From Candidatus Fermentibacterota bacterium (GTDB lineage: Bacteria > Fermentibacterota > Fermentibacteria > Fermentibacterales > JCC-6): a DNA stretch of 64,000 nucleotides. The position numbers were made by a program, and so were the translations under genes. Under the pieces are notes generated by a model, which did not search any database, was not told the DNA's origin, and worked only from the letters and a program-made list of their open reading frames with translations. Positions 9,114-17,693 of the stretch are shown here, in pieces. Position 1 is the stretch's first letter, and each line of letters starts with the position of its first letter. The stretch lies in the NCBI GenBank assembly GCA_014728175.1, contig WJMA01000003.1, forward strand, positions 1 through 64,000. The letters are read 5' to 3'.

Positions 9114-9163
9114 GGCCACTGCCAGCCGCTCGAGCCGTATCCGGCCCACCGGGACGGTGAGGA

Positions 9164-9811
9164 TTGCGCGGAGACAAGCTCATCATCGGAGATCATCACC
9201 GGAGGGCGGCTTTCGTTCTCTCCAGCCTTCTTCTCGACAGGTTGGGAGAGATACCTCCCCGGTACGTAATCACCATCGCCGGGGAATCGGGAAGCGGCAA
9301 GTCCGAGACCGCCGCTGCCCTTAGGGACGAGCTCTCCGGTCCAGGCGTTTCCTGCGTGATTCTGCAGCAGGACGATTACTTCGTCTACCCTCCCCGCACC
9401 AACGACCAACAAAGACGCCGGGACATAGGCTGGGTGGGCACGAACGAGGTCAGGCTGGATCTGCTGGACCGGAACCTGGCGGAGTTCAAGAGCGGCTCCC
9501 CCGAGATAGAAAAGCCCCTGGTGATATTCACCGAGGATCGGATAGACCGGGAGACCATCGACGTAAGGGATCCTCGGCTGGCCATAGCCGAGGGAACCTA
9601 CACCACCCTCCTGGACAACGTTGACACCAGGGTTTTCATAGACATCGACTACACCCGGACCAGGAAGGCGAGGGTGAGGAGGGCCCGCGATCCCCTCGAC
9701 CCGTTCGTGGAGAGGGTTCTGCAGATAGAGCATGGGATAATATCCGCCCACAAAACCCGCGCGGACCTTATCATAAACGCCGACTACGAGGTGAGGTGGA
9801 ATGAAGACTGA
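9164..9811 (+). CDS. P-loop kinase of the phosphoribulokinase/uridine kinase family
   Basis: A 215-aa protein with Walker A GESGSGKSE near residue 40 and an LQQDDYF acidic motif near 67, as in uridine kinases and phosphoribulokinase. The C-terminal RRARDPLDP stretch resembles a lid. The substrate cannot be told from sequence; a sugar, sugar phosphate or nucleoside is likely. It overlaps the following glycosyltransferase by 11 nt, so the two are probably made together. The start is uncertain: TTG at 9164 directly follows a GGTGAGGA stretch with almost no spacing. Confidence 0.7.
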   Translation: MRGDKLIIGDHHRRAAFVLSSLLLDRLGEIPPRYVITIAGESGSGKSETAAALRDELSGPGVSCVILQQDDYFVYPPRTNDQQRRRDIGWVGTNEVRLDLLDRNLAEFKSGSPEIEKPLVIFTEDRIDRETIDVRDPRLAIAEGTYTTLLDNVDTRVFIDIDYTRTRKARVRRARDPLDPFVERVLQIEHGIISAHKTRADLIINADYEVRWNED

Positions 9812-11057
9812 CCGAATCTGCATGCTCAGCACCCACGGCTACTTCGACCCCGTCCCCCAGCTCGGTCAGACGGACACCGGAGGGCAGGTGGTGTACGTGC
9901 TACAGCTGGCCAAGGCCCTGACCGAGCACGGCTGCAGGGTGGACATATACACCCGGTGGTTCGACCGCAGCCGTCCCCAGATCGATCCGGTCCCCGAGAG
10001 CCCCGACGTACGGGTGGTAAGGGTTCCGGCCGGGCCCTGGGAGTTCGTACCCAAGGAGCGGATCTACGGCCTCCTGCCCGAGCTGGCCTCGAACATGATC
10101 GAGTTGATCGGAGAGGGGGAGCTGGGGTACGATCTGTTCCACGGGCATTACGTGGACGCGGGCATAGTGACCCTTCGGGTGGCGGAGGAGCTCGGGGCTC
10201 CGGCCTTCTTCACCGCCCATTCCCTGGGGGCCTGGAAGAGGGAGAGAATGGGCGGAGACCCTCGGGAGATGGAAAGACAGTTCAACTTCGAGAAGAGGAT
10301 CTGCGAGGAGAAGCGGATCTTCGAGAACGTAGCCGCCCAGACCCTCACCACGGAGGTACAATTGAAGAAGGTGCGCGAGCTCTACGGCTTCCGGGGAGAG
10401 AACGTGGAGGTGATAGAGCCCGGCACCGACGTGCATACCTACCACCCCCTTCCGGCGGGCGAGAGCGATCCCGACACCGATCTGCCGGAGAGGTACGTCC
10501 TATGCCTGAGCAGGATAGATACCAACAAGGGGCACGACCTTCTGCTGCGGGCGTTCGTGCACGTGGCCCGAAAGGACCCCGACGTCCACCTGGTCATAGG
10601 AGGAGGCTCTCCCCGGCCCAGGGAGAGGGAGCTCAAGCTGATGCAGAGGATGAAAGGGATGATCCGGGAGCTGGACCTTACCGACAGGGTCGCCCTCACC
10701 GGTTACGTTCCGGACGAGCTGATGGCTCCCTACTACCGCGGCGCCGAGGTATTCGTTCTTCCCTCCCGCTTCGAGCCCTTCGGGATGACGGCTACGGAGG
10801 CAATGGCCTGCGGTACCCCGGTCGTGGCATCCAGGCTGGGCGGGATAAGGAACGTGATCGAGTCCGGCGCCAACGGTCTTCTGGTCGACCCCACGGACGA
10901 GCGGGAGCTGTCGGGAGCCGTATTGGATCTCCTGTCCGACCGGGAGAGAGCCCGGGAAATGGGCAGAAGAGCGGTACGAACGGTCCGCGACCACCTGAGT
11001 TGGGAGGCCATCGCCGGCAGGCACCTCCGGTTCTACGAAAAGTTCGCCCCCAAATGA
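9801..11057 (+). CDS. GT4 glycosyltransferase, mannosylfructose-/sucrose-phosphate synthase-like
   Basis: A 418-aa GT-B enzyme. The N-terminus has STHGYF followed by the DTGGQVVYVLQLAKAL signature of sucrose-phosphate synthase, sucrose synthase and especially bacterial mannosylfructose-phosphate synthase (MfpsA). The C-terminal domain has the GT4 donor site: LSRIDTNKGHD, then SRFEPFGMTATEAMACGTPVV with the EX7E pair. The acceptor is probably a phosphorylated sugar, making a compatible-solute or glycan precursor disaccharide in the cytoplasm. The expected HAD phosphatase partner is not nearby; instead a PRK/uridine-kinase-like gene overlaps its start by 11 nt. Confidence 0.8.
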   Translation: MKTDRICMLSTHGYFDPVPQLGQTDTGGQVVYVLQLAKALTEHGCRVDIYTRWFDRSRPQIDPVPESPDVRVVRVPAGPWEFVPKERIYGLLPELASNMIELIGEGELGYDLFHGHYVDAGIVTLRVAEELGAPAFFTAHSLGAWKRERMGGDPREMERQFNFEKRICEEKRIFENVAAQTLTTEVQLKKVRELYGFRGENVEVIEPGTDVHTYHPLPAGESDPDTDLPERYVLCLSRIDTNKGHDLLLRAFVHVARKDPDVHLVIGGGSPRPRERELKLMQRMKGMIRELDLTDRVALTGYVPDELMAPYYRGAEVFVLPSRFEPFGMTATEAMACGTPVVASRLGGIRNVIESGANGLLVDPTDERELSGAVLDLLSDRERAREMGRRAVRTVRDHLSWEAIAGRHLRFYEKFAPK

Positions 11058-11078
11058 CCCCCGACCGGCCACATCCCT

Positions 11079-12215
11079 ATGAGCGAAACCGATAACGGCA
11101 GAAAGGAGAGCCGGAGAGCGGATCCGGCGGCCGTACCGGGCGGGCTTCCGGAAGGTACCGGAGAATCCGGGAGCATACTGAACAAACGGAGGATAGCGAA
11201 AGGCGTAGCCGTCTTTCTTTTCCTCTCCGCGGCGGGTCTGGCCGCCCTGTTCTTATACACCTACACCCCCCAGACCCTTTCGGCCCTGCTCAACCTTAAA
11301 CCGCTGTATCTGGCCCTCACCGCCCTGCTCTCCCTGGCGGACATGTGGCTGGGGGGGCTGAGAAACCACGTGTTCATATGCGCCATCAGGCCCAAAATGA
11401 GTTTTTGGACCAGTTTTCGGGCCAACCTCTCCAACGTGTTCATGGGCGCGGTGACCCCTTCCCAGACCGGCGGAAGCCCCGCCCAGATGTTCGTCTACTA
11501 CAGGGGAGGGCTGTCCGTGGGCGAGGGAGCCTCCATAATCGTCATCAACTACCTGTCCACGCTTATATTCTTCCTGACCGCCGCGTTGTTCGCCATGACC
11601 GTGATCGAGGCCCGGTTCGCCCAGCCGGTCATACTGTACATGATCCGGATCGCTTTCGTTGTTTTTACCTCCCAGCTGGCCCTTTTCCTGCTGTTCCTGT
11701 GGAAGCCGCACCTGGTGGAGCGTGTCCTCAGGAAGGTCTCCGGGCCGCTGCAGCGAAGGCTGCCCCTCATCGGCAGATGGTTGGGCCGGATGGTGGAGAA
11801 GCTTCTTTCCGAGCTGGACACTTTCCATGACTCCTGCACCCTCTTTTTACGGCAGAAGCCGGGCATCTTCCTGGCCAGCCTGGGTCTTACCATCGTCCTG
11901 TACGTGAACAAGTTCACCATAGCCTACCTGATCATGCTGGGACTGGGAGTCGGCGGAAGCTACGCCGACGTGCTGGCCATCCAGGCTCTGGTGCTGTTCA
12001 TCCTCTACTTCGCACCCACCCCGGGGGGCAGCGGAATAGCCGAGATAGGCAACGGCGCGCTGATGGCCGCGCTGATACCGGCCGGGCTGCTGCCTGTGTT
12101 TACGGCTCTGCAAAGGCTTTTCTTCCTCTACGTTCCGGCGGTGACCGGCTCGTTCATCTTCCTGCACGAGCTGGGAAGGTACGCCAGAAACGGCAGGAAG
12201 GAGGAGCATGAGTGA
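11079..12215 (+). CDS. YbhN/UPF0104-type flippase-like integral membrane protein (LPG synthase TM domain family)
   Basis: A 378-aa protein with a polar N-terminal tail of about 35 residues, then about eight membrane segments. GAVTPSQTGGSPAQ near residue 125 and TPGGSGIAEIGNGALM near 310 are hallmarks of the family related to the flippase domain of MprF (TIGR00374-like). Members are thought to move or bind lipid-linked molecules. It follows the glycosyltransferase after 21 nt and overlaps the next gene by 8 nt, so it may handle a glycolipid made by it; that is inference. No clear SD precedes the ATG at 11079, so the tail may be shorter. Confidence 0.75.
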   Translation: MSETDNGRKESRRADPAAVPGGLPEGTGESGSILNKRRIAKGVAVFLFLSAAGLAALFLYTYTPQTLSALLNLKPLYLALTALLSLADMWLGGLRNHVFICAIRPKMSFWTSFRANLSNVFMGAVTPSQTGGSPAQMFVYYRGGLSVGEGASIIVINYLSTLIFFLTAALFAMTVIEARFAQPVILYMIRIAFVVFTSQLALFLLFLWKPHLVERVLRKVSGPLQRRLPLIGRWLGRMVEKLLSELDTFHDSCTLFLRQKPGIFLASLGLTIVLYVNKFTIAYLIMLGLGVGGSYADVLAIQALVLFILYFAPTPGGSGIAEIGNGALMAALIPAGLLPVFTALQRLFFLYVPAVTGSFIFLHELGRYARNGRKEEHE

Positions 12216-13038
12216 GCCGTTCGTCCGTAAGCTGCAGGGTTTCAGGGGATCGCTGCAGATCCTGGTCTTCTTCTCGGGTTTTCACACCAGGGATTACGAC
12301 CAGGTACGGCTGGGTGACTGGTGCCGGGCCTTCCGCAGAGCCGGGTGGAGGGGTTCGATCTACTGGTTCCGGTGGGATTCCTGCTCCAGCCACGAGCGGT
12401 TGAACATGATGTGGAGCGCCCTGGAGTGGAACCGGGCCAACAACAAAGCCAGGGAGGCCGGAGAGAGATACGCGGTACCCATCCTGCACAGCCTACCCCG
12501 CAGAAAGCTTACCCTGGTCGGGCACTCCCTGGGAGCGAAGGTGGTATACTTCGCCCTCCAGAGCATGGACGACGGCCGGGAGCTGCGCATAGGCGACGTG
12601 GCCCTGCTGGCGGGTGCGGTCCACGGAGGAAGCGACCGGGACTGGGTGAAGGCCGCCTCCAGGGTACGGGGAAGGTTGGTCAACGTGTACAACGGCCAGG
12701 ACGAGTGCCTGGGCCTGAAGTTCGCGCTGGGTGAGGCCCTGAGGCTCTCACAGGGAACTCCTTGCGGTCGAAACGGAATAGAAGAGATTCACACCCGGAG
12801 GGCATCGAACATTTTCAATGTGGACGCTACCACCCTTATCGACTCCCCTTCGCACACCCAGAGCCAGATGGACAACATCGACAAAACGTTGGGCTCGCTA
12901 CTGTGGAGGCAGCAGAGGCTCAGGGCCCGGGCTTTGACGGGCCTGGCCGTGCTCCTGCTGCTGGCCGTTCTGGTCGTGGCTCTGCGTTGGGCGGGAGTGG
13001 ACGTACCGTTGATCGACCTCTGGCCGGTGGGGCCCTAG
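12208..13038 (+). CDS. Alpha/beta-hydrolase of the DUF726/TMCO4-like type with C-terminal membrane anchor
   Basis: A 276-aa protein. The N-terminal half is an alpha/beta-hydrolase core, FFSGFHTRDYDQ then the nucleophile elbow GHSLGAKV near residue 110. Acidic GQDE near 170 and His in the PSHTQSQMDNID stretch near 218 could complete the triad. One hydrophobic helix near residues 245-262 anchors the C-terminus. DUF726 proteins are poorly characterised and may act on lipids. It overlaps the flippase by 8 nt and sits 17 nt before trkH. The substrate is unknown. Confidence 0.65.
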   Translation: MSEPFVRKLQGFRGSLQILVFFSGFHTRDYDQVRLGDWCRAFRRAGWRGSIYWFRWDSCSSHERLNMMWSALEWNRANNKAREAGERYAVPILHSLPRRKLTLVGHSLGAKVVYFALQSMDDGRELRIGDVALLAGAVHGGSDRDWVKAASRVRGRLVNVYNGQDECLGLKFALGEALRLSQGTPCGRNGIEEIHTRRASNIFNVDATTLIDSPSHTQSQMDNIDKTLGSLLWRQQRLRARALTGLAVLLLLAVLVVALRWAGVDVPLIDLWPVGP

Positions 13039-13055
13039 ATGGAGGGGGGGCCTAC

Positions 13056-14543
13056 ATGATCGGTAGAGGCGGCTCCCGGCTGGGGGGGGTACTGGGCATA
13101 CTGGGGTCGCTGTTGATGGTTCTGGCCGGCATCCTGCTCCTGCCGCTGTTGGTGGTGGCCCTGGACGGAGCCTGGGGCGACGGTTCCATCGCCGCCGCCT
13201 TCGCCATACCCGCAGGCATCTCCATGGCGGCGGGAATAGCCCTGCGGTCGCTCTTCGGCAGCGCCACGCCCAGCGTATCGCAGGCCATGCTGGTCTGCGC
13301 CCTGGCCTGGTTCGTTCTCTCCGCCTTCGGGGCGGTTCCCTTCGTTCTGGCCACCGGTGCAGACTTCGTGGACGCCTACTTCGAGACGGTGAGCGGATTC
13401 ACCACCACCGGAATCACCATGTTCACCGGCCTGGATGGAATGCCCAGAAGCATCCTGTTCTGGCGCGCCCTTACCCAGTGGGTGGGCGGATTGGGAATTC
13501 TCACCTTCTTCCTGGCAATAACCGCCCAGGTTCCCGGCGCCCACAGGCTATACCGGGCGGAGACCCACAAGGTGGAGTCCGGGCGGCCCATACCGGGCAT
13601 GGCCCACACGGTAAGGTTCCTGTGGTTGCTTTACGGCGCCTTCACCACGGCGGTGGTCCTGGGGCTGCAGCTGTCTGGGCTGTCCCTCTTCGACAGCGTC
13701 TGCCACGCCTTCACCGCCGTGGCCACCGGCGGTTTCTCCCCCTACGACGCCAGCATAGGCCACTACGTCGCCGTCGGTCTTCCCCACTACAGGGCCGTGG
13801 AATACATCCTGATCGGGGGCATGCTCCTGGGAGGCACCAGCTTCATGGTCCACTACAAGGTGATCCGGGGCAGACCGGGCTCCCTGTTCAGGGGTCTGGA
13901 GATGCGCCTGTGGTGGTCGCTCATAATCGGGCTGACCGGTGTGGTTCTTCTGGAAAGGTTCCTCAGCGGTTCCTTCGGGGCCTTCGAGCGTGAGCTGAGG
14001 ACCTGTCTGTTCCAGGTGGTCTCCATACTGACCACCACCGGCTTCGCCACCCGGGACATAGGCTCTCCCTTCTTCGGAACCGTGGCCAGGCTGATGTTCC
14101 TGGTGATGATGGTGGTGGGAGGATGCACCGGATCGACGGGGGGAGGGATCAAGGTGCTCAGGGTAGGGGTGCTGGGCAAGCTGGCGGGCAGGGAGCTCCG
14201 TCGTCTGGTAATACCACGCAGGGCTCTGTCCAGGGCCATAGTGGACGGAAAGCTGCTCAGCCCGGCCGAGGCCTACCGGACCTCGGCGCTGTTCTTCGCC
14301 TGGGTGGTCCTTCTGCTGGTGGGGGGGTCGGTAACCGCCTTCCTCTCCGACCACGGAGCCCTGAGCTCGTTCTCCGGGATGTGCAGCGCCCTGGGCAACA
14401 TAGGGCCCTGCTACATACCCGCCCCGGAGATGGGAGCTCTCCATCCGGGAGTCAAGCTTCTGTACGTGGTGGGCATGGTAGCCGGAAGGCTGGAGATACT
14501 GCCGGTCCTGCTGCTGTTCTCCCGCCGGGCGTGGAGAGGCTGA
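13056..14543 (+). CDS. trkH: TrkH/KtrB-type potassium uptake transporter subunit
   Basis: A 495-aa ion channel-like subunit for K+ uptake. The four pore loops can be picked out by their filter sequences: TTTGIT, TGGFS, TTGFA and GNIGP. Each has the conserved glycine of the SKT superfamily, and the membrane topology is the usual 8 TM with re-entrant loops. The start at 13056 is chosen because GGAGGGGGGG lies just before it; longer open frame upstream overlaps the hydrolase gene and is not coding. The RCK gating subunit is encoded two genes later at 15898, with one unrelated membrane gene between. Confidence 0.92.
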   Translation: MIGRGGSRLGGVLGILGSLLMVLAGILLLPLLVVALDGAWGDGSIAAAFAIPAGISMAAGIALRSLFGSATPSVSQAMLVCALAWFVLSAFGAVPFVLATGADFVDAYFETVSGFTTTGITMFTGLDGMPRSILFWRALTQWVGGLGILTFFLAITAQVPGAHRLYRAETHKVESGRPIPGMAHTVRFLWLLYGAFTTAVVLGLQLSGLSLFDSVCHAFTAVATGGFSPYDASIGHYVAVGLPHYRAVEYILIGGMLLGGTSFMVHYKVIRGRPGSLFRGLEMRLWWSLIIGLTGVVLLERFLSGSFGAFERELRTCLFQVVSILTTTGFATRDIGSPFFGTVARLMFLVMMVVGGCTGSTGGGIKVLRVGVLGKLAGRELRRLVIPRRALSRAIVDGKLLSPAEAYRTSALFFAWVVLLLVGGSVTAFLSDHGALSSFSGMCSALGNIGPCYIPAPEMGALHPGVKLLYVVGMVAGRLEILPVLLLFSRRAWRG

Positions 14544-14548
14544 GGTAG

Positions 14549-15907
14549 GTGCGCCTTCCCGCGGCGTTGGCCCTGGTCCCCCCATTATCGGCGCTGGTCC
14601 TGATTCTCCTTTTTCAGGTGGACGTTCCGGTCCACGACCAGTGGGACCTGGTTCCCCAGATGGTGCCCTGGTCCCGTGGGGACCCTGGCCTGGAACAGGT
14701 ATGGGCCCCCTACGGGGAGCACAGGATGTTCCTGCCCCGGCTCCTGATGCTGTCGATGGGAGTGGTCTCCGGCTGGTGGATACCCCTGGAATCTCTGGCC
14801 TCGATACTGTTCCTGGGCGGCACCGCGGCTCTGCTGGCGCGGGTGGTGGCCCTACAGCGGTCCCTCGAGCGGTCCCGGCGGTGGTGGACCATCGCCCTGG
14901 TCTCGCTGCTGGCCCTGGCTCCCAACAGGGCGGAGGCCTACATGTGGAGCTGGCAGCTGCAGGTAAGCATGGCTCTGTTCTTCGCCGTTCTGGCCCTGGT
15001 TCTTCTAGGCAAATCCAGGGTGATCCCCTGGCTGTCGATTCCGGCGGGCCTGTCCGCCCTGGCCGCCAGCCTGTGCTTCGGGGCGGCCCTGGCGGTGTGG
15101 CCGGTTGGGTTGCTCCGTCTTCGGCGGGGCGGCAGAAAGCCGCTGATTCCGGCCGCCTGGCTGGCGCCGGCCACGGTGGCCCTGCTGCTGTACCTGGGGC
15201 CGGCGGCGGATTCTGCTTCGCCCGGTCTTACCGCCGACGCCATATCCATGGCCGGCTACTCGGCGGTGTTCCTGGGAGCCCCCCTCCTTACCTACGCCCA
15301 CCGGATCCAGACCGTGGGGCTCCCCATCGCCGGGATATTGGGGATAGGGGGCGTCGTTCTGCTGCTTTTTCTGTACCGATCCGCGACCGCCGAGTGGAAA
15401 GATCTATGGCTGGCCCTGGGCCTGATGGCGGTCTTCTCGGCCGTGCTCACCGCCGGAGGAAGGGCGGGATTCGGAGCAAGGCAGGCCTTATCGTTGCGTT
15501 ACGTGCCCTTCTCCTCGCTGTTGTGGATCTCGGTTGCGGTTCTTCTCCTGCGAGGGAATCGCGGGCCGACCTTCCAGGTCGGATCGTCGTTGCTGGGATT
15601 CCTGGTGGTGATGACGCTCCTTTCGTCCGCCCACGGAGTTTACTACGCGGCCCAGCGCCACCGGAGGCTGCAGCCGGTGCCGCGGATGCTTAGGGAGGGA
15701 CGGTGGGAGGAGGCGTCCGACCGCCTGCACCTGGATCCGGAGCGCCTTAGGAGAGCGGCGGGAGCGCTGAGGGACTTCTCCCTCTCGGTGTACAGAGGGT
15801 GGAAGAGCAACGCTGCGGGAGCTTTCCCGGAGGGACGGGACAAGAACCGGCGCTGTTCTTATGCTGTGGGTATCGGCAACTCTGGAAAGGTGGCGGGATG
15901 TTCGTAA
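14549..15907 (+). CDS. Polytopic membrane protein of unknown function between trkH and trkA
   Basis: A 452-aa protein with about ten hydrophobic helices and a soluble C-terminal tail of about 75 residues. The first periplasmic loop carries VHDQWDLVPQ and, 30 residues later, EHRMFLPRL. The pairing of acidic and His residues in the first loop recalls GT-C glycosyltransferases and related uncharacterised membrane proteins, but I cannot assign a family. The start is GTG at 14549, 4 nt after GAGG and 5 nt after the trkH stop. The 3' end overlaps trkA by 10 nt. The position suggests co-expression with K+ uptake; functional connection is unproven. Confidence 0.6.
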   Translation: MRLPAALALVPPLSALVLILLFQVDVPVHDQWDLVPQMVPWSRGDPGLEQVWAPYGEHRMFLPRLLMLSMGVVSGWWIPLESLASILFLGGTAALLARVVALQRSLERSRRWWTIALVSLLALAPNRAEAYMWSWQLQVSMALFFAVLALVLLGKSRVIPWLSIPAGLSALAASLCFGAALAVWPVGLLRLRRGGRKPLIPAAWLAPATVALLLYLGPAADSASPGLTADAISMAGYSAVFLGAPLLTYAHRIQTVGLPIAGILGIGGVVLLLFLYRSATAEWKDLWLALGLMAVFSAVLTAGGRAGFGARQALSLRYVPFSSLLWISVAVLLLRGNRGPTFQVGSSLLGFLVVMTLLSSAHGVYYAAQRHRRLQPVPRMLREGRWEEASDRLHLDPERLRRAAGALRDFSLSVYRGWKSNAAGAFPEGRDKNRRCSYAVGIGNSGKVAGCS

Positions 15908-16611
15908 TCGTATGCGGAGCCGGGCTGGTGGGCCAGGAGATAACCAAGAGGCTGGTCGAGCACGATCACGACGTGGTGGTTATCGATGTCTCCATAGAGG
16001 TCTGCGAGCATGTCTACGCGAAGACCGGCGCGGTAACCGTCCACGGATCGGCCACCGACATCAGGGTACTCCGGGAAGCGGGCGTGGAGAGGGCGAACGT
16101 GCTATTGTGCCTGATGCGCAACGACTCTGACAACATAGCATGCGCTACCCTGGCCAAGAGCCTGGAGGTCCCCCGGATTCTGGCCAGGATGCGCGACCCC
16201 GGCTACGAGCAGGCTTATAAACTCTCCGGCGTCACCACCATCGTCCGGGTTGCCGACCTGCTGATAAACCAGATCCTGGTGGAGATCGAGCAGCCCACGG
16301 TCAGGGAGATAATGAGCCTGGGCGGCGGCCTGGCCAACGTGTTCGCCCTGCGCATACCTCCCGGCGCCTGGTGCGTGGGAAAATCGATCCAGGAGATAGT
16401 CAAGAACGAGAAGTTCCCCGCGGAGAGCCTGCTTATGGGAATATACCGGGACGAGGGAAGCACTTTTCTGATTCCCAGGGGCCAGCAGGAGCTGCAGGAG
16501 AACGACACGGTCTTCGTCATATCGAAACGCGCCGACGTCAAACCCCTGACCGAGGTCCTCACCGAGACGGGAAAGAAGGGTCTGAGGGGACTGCTCGGAA
16601 AGGGGGGCTGA
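15898..16611 (+). CDS. trkA: TrkA-type RCK regulatory subunit of K+ uptake
   Basis: A 237-aa cytoplasmic gating subunit, half the size of E. coli TrkA, so it has one RCK unit as in KtrA/CglK. RCK_N (residues 1-125) begins FVIVCGAGLVGQ, the nucleotide-binding GxGxxG, with an acidic VVVIDVS after strand 2. RCK_C (about 140-220) ends in the usual NDTVFVIS strand. The start at 15898 has AAAGGTGG just upstream and lies inside the end of the membrane gene before it. It should partner trkH at 13056. Confidence 0.9.
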   Translation: MFVIVCGAGLVGQEITKRLVEHDHDVVVIDVSIEVCEHVYAKTGAVTVHGSATDIRVLREAGVERANVLLCLMRNDSDNIACATLAKSLEVPRILARMRDPGYEQAYKLSGVTTIVRVADLLINQILVEIEQPTVREIMSLGGGLANVFALRIPPGAWCVGKSIQEIVKNEKFPAESLLMGIYRDEGSTFLIPRGQQELQENDTVFVISKRADVKPLTEVLTETGKKGLRGLLGKGG

Positions 16612-16628
16612 GAAGGGAGCCTTCCGCA

Positions 16629-17690
16629 ATGCTTTCCGCATCCTGCCTGCTGTCAGTAATCGTCTTTCTTGCCTCCGTCCCCCCGAATTCCGACCACCTG
16701 CTCACCTCCACCTTCTCCATAGTCGCCGTCGATGAGGCTACGGGGGAAGCGGGGGTTGCCGTGGCCTCCAGGGTGCTGGCGGTGGGGCACATCGTTCCCT
16801 GGGCCGAACCCGGGGCGGGAGCCCTGGCCACCCAGGCCCTGGCCAACGCCGGTTTCGGGCCGCTGGGAATAGGTCTGTTGGATGACGGTTTCACCGCCGT
16901 CGAGGTCGAGGACAGTCTCCGCCGAAGCGACCCGGACATAGAGCAAAGACAACTCGGCGTTGTGGACATGAGCGGCCGGTCGGCCAGCCTGACCGGATCG
17001 GAGACCCTGGACTGGGCCGGCGGTCTGAGCGGCCCGGGCTACGCCGTTCAGGGCAACATCCTGGTGGGTCCGGAGGTGGTAGCGGACATGGAGACCGCCT
17101 TTCTGGAAACCGAGGGCCCCCTGGCCCGCCGTTTGCTTTCGGCGCTGAGGGCCGGAGACCTGGCGGGAGGCGACAAGAGGGGAAAGCAGTCGGCCGCCAT
17201 CCTGGTGGTCCGGCCGGGCGGTGGTTACCAGAGGTCCTCGGACCTGCTGGTGGACATCCGGGTGGACGATCATACGGACCCGGTGAGCGAGCTGATCCGG
17301 ATATACGAGCTGTGGGAGCCGGTGTTCGTGCTTCCGGTTTATCTGGACGCGGGAACCGAGCCCGAGCTGGAATGGGCACTGGAGATGGCCAGGGCGTACG
17401 TGGACTCCCCACCCGGAGACATGAGCGACACCACCAGAGCCAACGTGCTCAACAACGTGGCCTGGAACCTGGCCTCCCGGGGGCTTCGGCCGCAGCAGGC
17501 GCTACATCTGGCCCTGGAGGCCACCGAGCTTTTGCCGCAGAACGCCAACATCATGGATACGGTAGCGGAGGCTTACTACGCGGACGGGCAGGTGGAGAAG
17601 GCCGTGGAGTGGGAGCAGCGGGCGCTGCGTCTGGAGCCGGACAACGAATTCTTCGGCCAGCAGATGGAGAAGTTCAGGGCCGAGCGCTAG
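16629..17690 (+). CDS. Exported DUF1028 protein with TPR region
   Basis: A 353-aa protein. The start is ATG at 16629 with AGAAGGGAG about 9 nt before it, giving a signal peptide of about 17-20 residues. Residues about 28-225 match DUF1028, an Ntn-hydrolase-like family: TFSIVAVDEATGEAGVAVAS, then GALATQALAN, then QGNILVG. Residues about 245-345 are helical repeats (ANVLNNVAWNLA, NIMDTVAEAYYADGQ) typical of TPR. Activity of DUF1028 is unknown. The gene ends 3 nt from the convergent RND adaptor gene, with no terminator between. Confidence 0.7.
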   Translation: MLSASCLLSVIVFLASVPPNSDHLLTSTFSIVAVDEATGEAGVAVASRVLAVGHIVPWAEPGAGALATQALANAGFGPLGIGLLDDGFTAVEVEDSLRRSDPDIEQRQLGVVDMSGRSASLTGSETLDWAGGLSGPGYAVQGNILVGPEVVADMETAFLETEGPLARRLLSALRAGDLAGGDKRGKQSAAILVVRPGGGYQRSSDLLVDIRVDDHTDPVSELIRIYELWEPVFVLPVYLDAGTEPELEWALEMARAYVDSPPGDMSDTTRANVLNNVAWNLASRGLRPQQALHLALEATELLPQNANIMDTVAEAYYADGQVEKAVEWEQRALRLEPDNEFFGQQMEKFRAER

Positions 17691-17693
17691 GGC

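Noticed and set aside
12762-13055. Long N-terminal extension of TrkH
   Set aside because: It runs through the hydrolase gene in another frame; the ATG at 13056 has a strong SD and gives normal TrkH length.
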